IMG/VR virus record: IMGVR_UViG_3300047483_000126 | Location: 1 to 51,971 of that record | Origin: a virus | DNA: 51,971 bases | Strand: one strand, 5' to 3' | In this document: piece by piece, positions 39,378 to 46,513 of the stretch | Numbering within the stretch: position 1 is the first letter of the stretch | How the letters are laid out: every line of letters starts with the position of its first letter | Translations under genes and position numbers: made by a program | The notes under the pieces: generated by a model | What the model saw: the letters and a program-made list of their open reading frames with translations, nothing else | Told to the model about the DNA's origin: nothing | Database searches by the model: none

Positions 39378-41658
39378 CTACTTTTTCGCTCTTCTTAATC
39401 TGGGCAATATATTCTCGGCTATCTGCCTCAATCTTAGCCGTATTAATCTTGCCCTCAAGTTTACCTTGCTCAATTATAGCCTCGTTCTGTAACTTCATAG
39501 CTAATAATTGTGCATCTCTCTCAGCTTGTCTATCAATTACCTGCAACTTAGCCGCTGTTTCAATCTGAATAGTCTGTTGCTTAGCTGCTTCAGCTGCCTG
39601 AGCTGATTGCTGCTGAATCTGACCATTCATCTGTTGCATTTCTAATGCCTTCTTCTGCTTCTCGTCCTCGTTCTGCTTAATCTTATACGCAAGCATTACC
39701 TCAGCGTACTTCATATTCTCAAGATTCTCTAACATAATTGCGTCAGCTAAGGTAATCTGCCCTGATTGAATTGCAAGATTAACTCTTTGCGCAAATTTCT
39801 CCTTCTCAAACTCTGTTGGCTTCTGGGTGATTACTAAACCACATTCGTGAGCACTTGTGTTAGGGTCTAACTTAAAGAATTGTACAGATGAGCTACCTAG
39901 CGCGCGGATATATCCTTCGATAGTGCCATTCTCAGCAGAATCTTGGATACGAAGCGTTAAGCTGTAGCATAATTTCTCTAGTAACTCTCTCTCAGCACGT
40001 TTAATGAAGTCTAGGGAGTTGTTAGTTGACTCAGATGCATACTTCGCCACACCATTTAATGTACGTGGGTCAGGTGTTGAACCATCCGTAATTTCATTAA
40101 ATCCTAAAATGTCGCGAAGTAATTGGATATTGTTAGTAATAATGTTGAAGTATTGAACTGCCTCATTACCAATACCGTTATCAAGCTCCTCGATAGGCTT
40201 ATAATTACTAGCATTACCCTCCTCAGACAATCTACGGTAAACCAAGTTACCTGTCTGGTTGTATAAGTCAATGATTTCCATTGGCTTAAGAGCCTTGCCT
40301 GCCTTACCGATAGGCACCCCCTCAAGTGCGCCAATCTCAATCATAATACCGCGAGGACGCGCGCGTAGCATCACGTTCTGTAGTTTATACCACGCTAACT
40401 GAATCTGGTCAGCAATTGCCTTCATTTGGCTACCTAAAGAATAAGTAACCATCTGATAGATGTTGGGTGCCACAACGTGGTAAGATAAAGTCGTATTAGT
40501 CAAGTCTGACTTCGCGCGTTTCATATTCGTAGCCAACTCGCAATTAAAGAACACGTCGCTGTCCACAATCCACATTCCTTGATAAACAACCTTGTAGTCT
40601 GTCTTAGAGTATTTTTTATCTTTACGATTCCCTTTAATCTTAGCCGCGCGACCTACAACTACGTTACCTTTTGAGTTAACTCTTTCTTCTAAGATTAACT
40701 TGTTGACAGAGTAGAACTCTAAGTCAAGTACCGAGATACGGAATCCGTCGTAATTACGTGTTTGATTAAATCCAGTGTTCTTGACTAAAGTAGGATTACC
40801 GAGCTTATTCGTGTACTTTTCGGCAATCATCTGATACTGCTCTTCAGAAATCTGGTCGCCAGCTATTTCTTTTAAGTCAGAGATTGTCATCTCTATTACC
40901 TCGCCCATATACTGAACATCCTTGAATGATGGATTAGTCGTATAAGACATAACCATATTAGAAGGATTGATGCGACGAAGTTTAATATTTCCTGCGGCGT
41001 CAAAGTATTCTTTGTAACCCGCAATGCCAAAGTCGTGAAGGTCTTCAATAACTAACGCGCGCTCTTGCGGAAAGCTATTCATATTTAACACTAAGTCAAT
41101 AGCTTGCTCCATCTCAATAGCCATTCTATGCTTATATGAGTAGTTCATATACATATCAAGCTCCTTAAGGTTAGCCGCGTCAATATCAGCGTTAGGAATT
41201 AACTCAGGGTCAACACCTTGTTTCTCAAATTCTTCTTTAAGGATTAACTTAGCCGCGTTATCTGCGTAGAACTTATTCTTGTCGTCTTGTGCAATAGGGT
41301 CAATAGCATCTACAGAAATATTGAAGTCAGACTTCATTAATGTAGCAAGCGCGATACGACGGAACTTAGGGATAATAGGTAAGATGTCCCAGCTTATATT
41401 GGACGTTGACTGGTCTTCATTAGCAGTGGACGATGGGTTAACCAACTTCTTATATCTGCTAATAGACTGTTTACCAAGCATATAAAGCTTGATTTCGTGA
41501 TAGTTTTCGCGACCATTGTATAATTGATTAGGATAATAGGTTCCAAAATCTCTCCAAGCTGCCTTAATGTACTGGGCAATCCACTTCTTATCTTTTTTGT
41601 CGTTGTCAACTAAATGACTTGGAAAGTCTGCGTTCTTTGGTACGTCTTGTTCCATCAT
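39358..41658 (-). CDS. Portal protein
   Basis: 766 aa. Wing and stem features fit a podovirus/crAss-like portal: AWRDFGTYYPNQLYNGRENYHEIKLYMLGKQSI near the start, SNISWDILPIIPKFRRIALATL, a long alpha-rich middle (YKLQNVMLRARPRGIMIEIGALEGVP) and IQLLRDILGFNEITDGSTPDPRTLNGVAKYASESTNNSLDFIKRAERELLEKLC. The last ~110 residues are a Gln/Ala/Lys coiled coil. It forms the dodecameric ring for DNA packaging. It starts four bases from the terminase stop; two adjacent ATGs are possible starts. Confidence 0.8.
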   Translation of the reverse strand: MMEQDVPKNADFPSHLVDNDKKDKKWIAQYIKAAWRDFGTYYPNQLYNGRENYHEIKLYMLGKQSISRYKKLVNPSSTANEDQSTSNISWDILPIIPKFRRIALATLMKSDFNISVDAIDPIAQDDKNKFYADNAAKLILKEEFEKQGVDPELIPNADIDAANLKELDMYMNYSYKHRMAIEMEQAIDLVLNMNSFPQERALVIEDLHDFGIAGYKEYFDAAGNIKLRRINPSNMVMSYTTNPSFKDVQYMGEVIEMTISDLKEIAGDQISEEQYQMIAEKYTNKLGNPTLVKNTGFNQTRNYDGFRISVLDLEFYSVNKLILEERVNSKGNVVVGRAAKIKGNRKDKKYSKTDYKVVYQGMWIVDSDVFFNCELATNMKRAKSDLTNTTLSYHVVAPNIYQMVTYSLGSQMKAIADQIQLAWYKLQNVMLRARPRGIMIEIGALEGVPIGKAGKALKPMEIIDLYNQTGNLVYRRLSEEGNASNYKPIEELDNGIGNEAVQYFNIITNNIQLLRDILGFNEITDGSTPDPRTLNGVAKYASESTNNSLDFIKRAERELLEKLCYSLTLRIQDSAENGTIEGYIRALGSSSVQFFKLDPNTSAHECGLVITQKPTEFEKEKFAQRVNLAIQSGQITLADAIMLENLENMKYAEVMLAYKIKQNEDEKQKKALEMQQMNGQIQQQSAQAAEAAKQQTIQIETAAKLQVIDRQAERDAQLLAMKLQNEAIIEQGKLEGKINTAKIEADSREYIAQIKKSEKVVANKQQ

Positions 41659-41661
41659 AGC

Positions 41662-43671
41662 TTAAAATGGGAATATCTCCCTTATGTCGTAAAAATGTTG
41701 TTTCTGCTCTACTTTGCTAGCAAATTTAGACTTGTTAGCCTGTATCAATGTGTAACCAGATGCCATCGCGGCATCAAATTTGGTTGTCTTGTTGATATCA
41801 AACTTTAACCAGTCTTGCAATAATCGCATAAAGATAACCTTTTCTACGCTTTCTGTAATGTAGCTTTCGGTAACTTCTGCAATCTGCTGATGAGTTTTAA
41901 CTGTTGCTGAGATTCCATACTTGTTAGAACCTGGCATCTTGGTTAAAAACTTCTCATATCCTCTGTACTCAAAGTATTTAATTAAGCCAACTTTGTTATC
42001 CTCGGACAGTATCTCGCATCCAAAGAAATGACAAAGCTTAATCATATCCTCGTAGAATATCTCTGCCTTCTCAGGTCTGTTAAGGTATTCAACTAAGAAC
42101 GTCTCACTAAACTCATCCACCGCATCATATCTCCTGTACACATATGCAGCGCCATCTGACCGCTCCTTACTTGTTGTAATGCTATGGTCAAAGGGGTCAA
42201 CTGCTATCGCGTACTTCTTGTTATTCTTTGGAGCTTTCTTTGTCCCATACTCCTCTACCTGATTAAAGTTAGCGTAGTCGTGGACGTTAAACTTCTTGTG
42301 GACCAAAAACTTTCCGTTAGAAGTCTCATTGAAAACAACTCTACTATCGCGTTCCGCTTTTTCCCAAACAAATTCTCCACGCAAATATAAATCTTTTTCA
42401 GCAATCCACGATATCGATTCCATCTGTCTGTTCAATGCCATCGCATCATACAAACAGGTGTCTGCTTCGCTAAAGAATGCTTCGCCGATTGTAAAAGGAT
42501 TCTTTCTAATAAAAGAAGCTAGAGCACGTGGGTCAGTCTCTAAAGCAGCTCTTTCTGCTAGGTAAAACTCCTTAGCCTTTTCCTCGTCAGCTTGACCAAA
42601 CTTATCATAGAATAAGGTCTTATAGGCAGGCATAAAGTACTGGTATAATCCAGAACGCGTTCTTCCGTTCTTATTCTTCTCAAGTTGATTAGAAGCGTCC
42701 CATAACATCTTGAATGATTCTCCTCCATCTTCCATCTCCTCGACAGTTGTGGTGTATAAAGCCTTGCCAATGATGTTCTCTTCTTGTTGGAGACAGAACT
42801 GTAAGACTTGATGCCTGTCGTAGACGTCAACGTTCTTTGTCTTACCTGCTTCGTCTCCAAGGTATCTATGAAGCTTCATACCGTCATAGGCAAACTTATC
42901 TGCAGACTTAAAGGTAATAGAGGATTCTAGTTCAATCTTCTCAGCAAAGATGTCGTCATTAGCACCACGCTTGTTTGTCTTAAAGAAACGTAGCTCTCCT
43001 TTAGGAGTCATACCCTTCTCTGTATCATATATAGGCACAAAGAAGTCAGGCAAGTACTTGAATGGCATAATAACGCCCTTGGCAAATACGTTGTCCTTAG
43101 CATCTTCATAAGTCTTTGACTGAATACCTGCGTTCTTGTTCTTGCTTCTAGAGGTCAATTCAAACAAGAAAGCACCCGCTCGCATAGTCTTACCCTGACG
43201 ACGTTTAGTCACCTCAACCATTCCTAAACAGTTAGGGTCTTGCACACAGTACTCTAGGAAATAAAAGAAGTCTCTATCAGTCACACGAAACGACGGGTAG
43301 CCAACGTCAAGCTTCCAGTGTACTAAGTAAAAGTAATGCAAACCCGTTATATAAGTAGCGTGACCGTTGTTATAGAACCAAAAGCCGTTAAGCCTTCTGT
43401 CCCATTCTTGGTTACGGTATTCCTGCAACTCAGGATTAAAGTACCCTGTGTTTGTTTTTTGGGTAATAATCTCTTTCTTGCGCTTTGTTTCGTAGTCCTT
43501 TGGTGGCTCAGGTCTTTCCCAGTACTGGTAGTCTTTCTTTACCGAACGCGCTAGTATCTCGCGCTTCTCCCATTGGTTAGTAATAATGTTGTACACATAC
43601 CCATTGGGTGGTATGCTAACCTTAATATTGTTAATCTCGTACTCCCTACCCTTTGCGTGCTTCCTATACAT
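41662..43671 (-). CDS. terL: Terminase large subunit
   Basis: 669 aa. ATPase domain: Walker A EVTKRRQGKT at about 153-162, Walker B YLGDEAGK at 270-277 with catalytic acid E274. RNase H-like nuclease: AIAVDPFDHS with D492, ILSEDNK with E556/D557, and KFDAAMA with D633. It packages phage DNA into the procapsid through the portal. The start overlaps the end of the putative small terminase by 8 bases; the portal follows. The adapter Gln in RRQGKT is typical of phage terminases. Confidence 0.92.
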   Translation of the reverse strand: MYRKHAKGREYEINNIKVSIPPNGYVYNIITNQWEKREILARSVKKDYQYWERPEPPKDYETKRKKEIITQKTNTGYFNPELQEYRNQEWDRRLNGFWFYNNGHATYITGLHYFYLVHWKLDVGYPSFRVTDRDFFYFLEYCVQDPNCLGMVEVTKRRQGKTMRAGAFLFELTSRSKNKNAGIQSKTYEDAKDNVFAKGVIMPFKYLPDFFVPIYDTEKGMTPKGELRFFKTNKRGANDDIFAEKIELESSITFKSADKFAYDGMKLHRYLGDEAGKTKNVDVYDRHQVLQFCLQQEENIIGKALYTTTVEEMEDGGESFKMLWDASNQLEKNKNGRTRSGLYQYFMPAYKTLFYDKFGQADEEKAKEFYLAERAALETDPRALASFIRKNPFTIGEAFFSEADTCLYDAMALNRQMESISWIAEKDLYLRGEFVWEKAERDSRVVFNETSNGKFLVHKKFNVHDYANFNQVEEYGTKKAPKNNKKYAIAVDPFDHSITTSKERSDGAAYVYRRYDAVDEFSETFLVEYLNRPEKAEIFYEDMIKLCHFFGCEILSEDNKVGLIKYFEYRGYEKFLTKMPGSNKYGISATVKTHQQIAEVTESYITESVEKVIFMRLLQDWLKFDINKTTKFDAAMASGYTLIQANKSKFASKVEQKQHFYDIREIFPF

Positions 43672-44224
43672 TAGCTATTGTTTCAGGTGTCAAGTTAAGT
43701 ATTTCTTTCTTCTTCTCTTTGGTATCTCCAAATAACTTGTCCTCGTAGGACTCAATCCTTTTAATGATAGCGTCGCACTCAGCCATTAGCTTAGACTTTA
43801 TCTCAAGCGCTTGCAGCTTATCCTTATCTGTCTTATATGCTGTGATAGGAGATAACAATTCGCCCTGATACTGCCAAAGAACTTCCTCGTTGGCTGCCAA
43901 AATAGACCATACTTTGGACGATTGGTGGCGAAGGTATAGGTTGATATACTTGAGTAGATTTGCGTCCTTTAAATCAAAGATGTCCTCTAGGTCGTGTTTT
44001 AGTCCAGCCATCTCTGCAGCCTCCTCCTTACGCTCCTGTATGTTAGATATCTTTAATCGCAGTGGACTCTTCTGGTCGTATATCAGTCCAACGTAAATGA
44101 TAACTGGAATATCTGAACTGGGTAGGTTGCCAAATACCTGTTTGAGAATTGGATTTTTAGCAAGGTTGTCATCTAAGACAGGAATTGCTAAATCTAAAAA
44201 CTCTTCTTTATTAAATAATGCCAT
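43664..44224 (-). CDS. Putative terminase small subunit, 186 aa
   Basis: 186 aa, no recognisable HTH but largely helical: FNKEEFLDLAIPVLDDNLAKNPILKQVF, then a central region (QERKEEAAEMAGLKHDLEDIFDLKDANLLKYINLYLRHQSSKVW) and a coiled-coil C-terminus (LQALEIKSKLMAECDAIIKRIESYEDK). It is immediately upstream of terL and overlaps it, the usual place for the DNA-recognition subunit. The assignment rests on position; a head-completion protein is an alternative. Confidence 0.45.
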   Translation of the reverse strand: MALFNKEEFLDLAIPVLDDNLAKNPILKQVFGNLPSSDIPVIIYVGLIYDQKSPLRLKISNIQERKEEAAEMAGLKHDLEDIFDLKDANLLKYINLYLRHQSSKVWSILAANEEVLWQYQGELLSPITAYKTDKDKLQALEIKSKLMAECDAIIKRIESYEDKLFGDTKEKKKEILNLTPETIANV

Positions 44225-44226
44225 AT

Positions 44227-44418
44227 CTATTTTGGTTGCGGGCGGCGGCGGGCGGCGCGGTGTCCCAATTCTTTTTTTTTCTTTTGTCTTCTAAGGGAAG
44301 CAAGCTTCCTTTTAGTTTCAGTTTTTTGATTGTCTTTACGCTCCGCGGAATAGTATATATTAATCTTATTTATTATATTATATATTATGTGGTAAAATCT
44401 TACCAGGGGTATGGTCAA
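44227..44418 (-). CDS. Doubtful 63-aa ORF across the operator repeats
   Basis: An open frame starts inside the repeat array and ends two bases before the putative TerS start, giving a Lys/Arg-rich C-terminus (KRKLASLRRQKKKKELGHRAARRRPQPK). Its first 20 residues only translate AT-rich and dyad sequence (FYHIIYNIINKINIYY). The perfect spacing to the next gene favours a gene; the odd composition argues against. No family recognised. Confidence 0.25.
   Translation of the reverse strand: MTIPLVRFYHIIYNIINKINIYYSAERKDNQKTETKRKLASLRRQKKKKELGHRAARRRPQPK
44237..44266. repeat. GC-rich CGG/CCG tract before putative TerS
   Basis: About 30 bases of nearly pure G/C (GCGGGCGGCGGCGGGC and further CGG units on the plus strand) in an otherwise AT-rich genome, a few bases upstream of the putative TerS start, next to a run of nine T's (44272-44280). 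Confidence 0.7.
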
Positions 44419-44482
44419 ATTCTACCAGGGGGTATGGTAAAATCTTACCAGGGGGGTATGGTATAATTCTACCATAGGGGTA
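44390..44482. repeat. Four tandem dyad repeats TGGTAnnATnnTACCA
   Basis: Four copies of a 22-24-bp unit, each a dyad of TGGT-A/T-n-AAT-C-T-TACCA type followed by a G-run and TA: 44390-44411, 44412-44434, 44435-44458, 44459-44482. The last is a perfect 7-bp inverted repeat TATGGTA / TACCATA. The offset (22, 23, 24 bp) grows by one with each added G. They precede the terminase-portal transcription unit on the minus strand and follow the GroES-like gene. Probable binding sites of a repressor or late activator. Confidence 0.75.
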
Positions 44483-44483
44483 C

Positions 44484-45128
44484 CTAGTGTTTAGAGCATA
44501 AAATATCGCTTTGCCGCACGGTATAGTACTCTTTTCCTTCGATGGTGTTCTTAAAGTTTGAGTTCTTATTTAACATAACAAGTGCACCTTGACTAACTTT
44601 TAACTCATCTTGACCTACTAATGGTTTCCCAATGTAAGACAGTCGAGCAAACTTAGTTGACGGCTTTTTATTTAGACCAATTACTAGCCCCGAAGCAGAT
44701 GTTATAGCTTCTACTTTTTGACCACCAACATCAACCGAGTCAAACTCTTCCTCAACCACCTGTTCACAAAGAGTCCAGTTCCCAACAGGTAATATATTGC
44801 CACCCCTAACAATACAAAACACCCAATAATAAGGTACTTTATAATAGTTCCCGTAGATACAGTTTGTTTCATCGGATGTAGTTAAGTAATGAAAATATAT
44901 AAGGTCACCTACTTGCACATTTTTCTCCATCTCTAAGCCGTCTTCAGTATAAACCCTTCCTTCTGGAACAGCTATTACTCGACCATAGATTCTAGCGTAG
45001 TGTGTAGGATTGAATTCTGGGTCTATGTGGAGCTTTAAATTACCGTATTGGACAGTATCATCCAAAGCAGCACCGACTTCAACCACGACCGTATTTGGTG
45101 GCGATTTTTTAATATCGTAAGTAAGCAT
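44484..45128 (-). CDS. GroES-like (gp31-type) co-chaperonin candidate, 214 aa
   Basis: 214 aa from the ATG at 45128, which sits 9 bases after AACCAAACA; an in-frame ATG at 45185 is unlikely because the extra 19 codons are promoter-like. Two halves each read like a GroES barrel: 'GRVIAVPEGRVYTEDGLEMEKNVQVGDLIYFHYL…GNYYKVPYYWVFCIVR' and 'ARLSYIGKPLVGQDELKVSQGALVMLNKNSNF…GKEYYTVRQSDIL' (compare the 'VGD.v.F…. G.eY.v..sdIL' end of GroES). Phages such as T4 carry a GroES replacement to fold their coat protein. First gene of the late strand, so it may serve virion protein folding. Family call tentative. Confidence 0.5.
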   Translation of the reverse strand: MLTYDIKKSPPNTVVVEVGAALDDTVQYGNLKLHIDPEFNPTHYARIYGRVIAVPEGRVYTEDGLEMEKNVQVGDLIYFHYLTTSDETNCIYGNYYKVPYYWVFCIVRGGNILPVGNWTLCEQVVEEEFDSVDVGGQKVEAITSASGLVIGLNKKPSTKFARLSYIGKPLVGQDELKVSQGALVMLNKNSNFKNTIEGKEYYTVRQSDILCSKH

Positions 45129-45137
45129 TAAAATGTT

Positions 45138-45156
45138 TGTTTGGTTTGTAAAGGTA
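45138..45156 (-). promoter_or_regulatory. -7-like TACCTTTA plus AACCAAACA leader
   Basis: Minus strand: TACCTTTA (156-149), 2 bases, AACCAAACA (146-138), 9 bases, ATG at 45128. The TTG nearest to -33 is 26 bp away, so spacing is long. Confidence 0.5.
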
Positions 45157-45185
45157 AAGATAGATAGATAGTCACATATATCCAA

Positions 45186-45840
45186 TTTCTATCTCCATAT
45201 GTTTCCACTGCCAGATTGCTTTAAACGCAGTTTTTAGACCGCGTAGGTGGATTGTTAGGGTTATATATACTATCGGACGGTTCAGCGACATCAACGACAA
45301 ACGACTTTTTGCAATGGGGTGGGGTCATATTTAGTAATCCAAATTCCAAAAATTAGGTCAATGTATCCTTATGATACAATAACAATTTTCCAATGTATCA
45401 CTTTGGTACAATACCACTCGGTCGGTGTGTTGCATCCTTCCCCCATACCTATAGTGCGAAAGAAATGTGTCCAAGGTTGCAAGGAGCAAAGGTAAATGTG
45501 CATAAAATGTGGCTTAGGATTATCTGAGGGCGCATTTATCCTAGGGGAATTATCCTCCCCCACATCACACCCTAGAAAAACCTCCCATTTTACTAGCATT
45601 CAATTTAAGGGGGCAAATCTTTGATTTAAGACATTTTCGTGTTTAAATGTCCATTCTATAAGCCCTATGCGAGATAATTGATTAGACGCGAAATCGGGGT
45701 ATTTTGGAGGGTATATTATTATTATACATATAGTATATAAAGGGGATTTCTTGGAATAGTACTAAATCGATATATTTTCGTTGTATTATTCTAAGAAAAC
45801 AGCCCATTCGTCGACACATTTGGGGATTTCGTCTCATCTT
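45186..45840. other. Divergent non-coding control region
   Basis: About 650 bases between the leftward late genes and the rightward early operon. I find no convincing gene: the open frames at 45369-45599 (minus) and 45781-45966 (plus) have no family or start context. It contains two GATACA dyads (45362-45378, 45394-45410), and repeated GGATTATC/ATCCTAGG/ATTATCC words near 45510-45560. It is the likely early/late switch region. Confidence 0.6.
45362..45410. repeat. Pair of TGTATC-N5-GRTACA dyads
   Basis: TGTATC-CTTAT-GATACA (45362-45378) and TGTATC-ACTTT-GGTACA (45394-45410), 32 bp apart (about three turns), each followed by AAT. These look like two operators of one dimeric regulator. Confidence 0.55.
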
Positions 45841-45873
45841 TTTGGAGGTAAAGCATTAGATATACTAACTTTG
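45841..45873 (+). promoter_or_regulatory. Strong Bacteroidota promoter of the early operon
   Basis: -33 TTTG (45841-45844), 21-bp spacer, -7 TAACTTTG (45866-45873), exact TAnnTTTG. The start of transcription is expected near 45878-45881. First promoter on the plus strand. Confidence 0.8.
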
Positions 45874-45879
45874 CATCAA

Positions 45880-46198
45880 GCAAACGGGGAAAAAGTTCTC
45901 CAACGGCTTCCACCCCGACACATACGGGGGGTAACAGGTGTGCCTACTCGAAAGAGTCCACCTTAGTGGCTAACCCCCACTCGGAAAGGCGAAAGGTTAC
46001 CCACGAGGATGGTGGATTCCTGAGTATAAAGGTTTGAAGTTTCAGAAGAACGGGTTACTAAATAAACCTATCGCCGAACACACGGCGTCAACAAAGTCCC
46101 ACACATACAAGGGTTATGTATACGATTAGACAATGGCTTGCATATTTATATGAGTGGTTCGATTCCGCTACTAATCGCTAACTTAAAAACACACTATT
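45880..46198 (+). ncRNA. ~320-nt structured leader RNA of the early operon
   Basis: Non-coding stretch between the promoter and the first gene. Visible helices: GGGGGT/ACCCCC (45927-45932, 45973-45978) enclosing AGGTG/CACCT (45936-45940, 45959-45963) and ACTC-GAAA-GAGT (45946-45957, GNRA loop); CGCCG/CGGCG (46072-46076, 46083-46087); AGGTTT/AAACCT (46030-46035, 46064-46069); ACATA/TATGT (46103-46107, 46115-46119); and a 3' tRNA-like element. Alternatives exist: CCCCG/CGGGG (45913-45917, 45925-45929) and GGGTAAC/GTTACCC (45929-45935, 45996-46002) exclude the first helix, so a switch is possible. No known RNA family recognised. Confidence 0.6.
46123..46177 (+). ncRNA. tRNA-like T-arm plus acceptor stem, D and anticodon arms absent
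   Basis: T-arm with canonical loop: AGTGG-TTCGATT-CCGCT (46153-46169), matching T54 T55 C56 R57 A58 and C61. Acceptor: GATTAG at 46124-46129 pairs with CTAATC at 46171-46176, one mismatch at position 7, with C123-G177 as an extra pair; the 3' end continues CTA rather than CCA. Only about 22 bases lie between the acceptor and the T stem (46131-46152), too few for D and anticodon arms, so this is not a normal tRNA. It could be a tRNA mimic or decay remnant. Confidence 0.55.
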
Positions 46199-46432
46199 AT
46201 GAAATTTGTATCAAACTATCTTGTAGGCGGAATTGTTCACGCAAAAACAAAATGCGACGCGCTTGTAACTATTGCAAAACTATATGATTACCCTGATTAT
46301 AAGATTTATTGGGAAGGGAATACGCCTTATATGCTACCATTTGCTCAATCTCGTAGAGTATTTAAGGTATATGCATCACATTCTAAAATGGGAAAGGCTT
46401 TAAATGCTGAACGCAAAAGATATGGAGTGTAA
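46199..46432 (+). CDS. Unknown 77-aa early protein
   Basis: 77 aa, basic C-terminus (SHSKMGKALNAERKRYGV). No membrane helix or known motif. It is the first gene after the structured leader. Its last two codons (GTG TAA) are the 5' strand of stem I of the hammerhead ribozyme, so coding and ribozyme sequence share bases. Confidence 0.7.
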   Translation: MKFVSNYLVGGIVHAKTKCDALVTIAKLYDYPDYKIYWEGNTPYMLPFAQSRRVFKVYASHSKMGKALNAERKRYGV

Positions 46433-46475
46433 CTGACGAGTCCTAATGGACGAAACGCCTACGGGCGTCTTACAC
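46427..46475 (+). ncRNA. Type I hammerhead ribozyme
   Basis: All conserved parts are present in order. Stem I GTGTAA/TTACAC (46427-46432, 46470-46475); CTGACGA (46433-46439); stem II GTCC/GGAC (46440-46443, 46448-46451) with loop TAAT; GAA (46452-46454); stem III ACGCC/GGCGT (46455-46459, 46464-46468) capped by UACG, a cUNCGg tetraloop; A15.1-U16.1 pair; cleavage base C at 46469. Stem I is the open one, hence type I. Upstream/downstream AAAG/CTTT and GG/CC pairing may extend stem I (46416-46425 with 46479-46484). Predicted cut: between 46469 and 46470. Confidence 0.92.
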
Positions 46476-46491
46476 ATACCCTTTCCGTGTA
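46471..46491 (+). promoter_or_regulatory. Alternative hairpin downstream of ribozyme cut
   Basis: TACAC (46471-46475) can pair with GTGTA (46487-46491), competing with stem I or capping the 5' end of the 3' cleavage product 23 bases before the next start. Confidence 0.45.
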
Positions 46492-46513
46492 GGTTAACGG
46501 ACTAGCACACACA

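Noticed and set aside
44293-44313. Plus-strand hairpin AAGGGAAG/CTTCCTTT followed by T's
   Set aside because: Resembles a terminator, but no plus-strand gene lies upstream; on the minus strand it lacks a U-tract.
45369-45599. 76-codon minus-strand open frame in the divergent region
   Set aside because: No family, odd composition (Trp/His/Cys-rich), no start context, and the region contains operator-like dyads.
45781-45966. 61-codon plus-strand open frame across the early promoter
   Set aside because: It begins with TTG and runs through the -33, -7 and leader helices; its reading is chance.
46123-46177. Functional tRNA
   Set aside because: No D-arm, no anticodon stem-loop of 17 bases fits, and position 7 pair is A-A.
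45880-46180. tmRNA or intron-containing tRNA
   Set aside because: The acceptor pairs with a strand only ~50 bases upstream, no GGTTTCGAC-type 5' tmRNA segment, and no tag peptide; no group I intron P/Q/R/S elements are visible.
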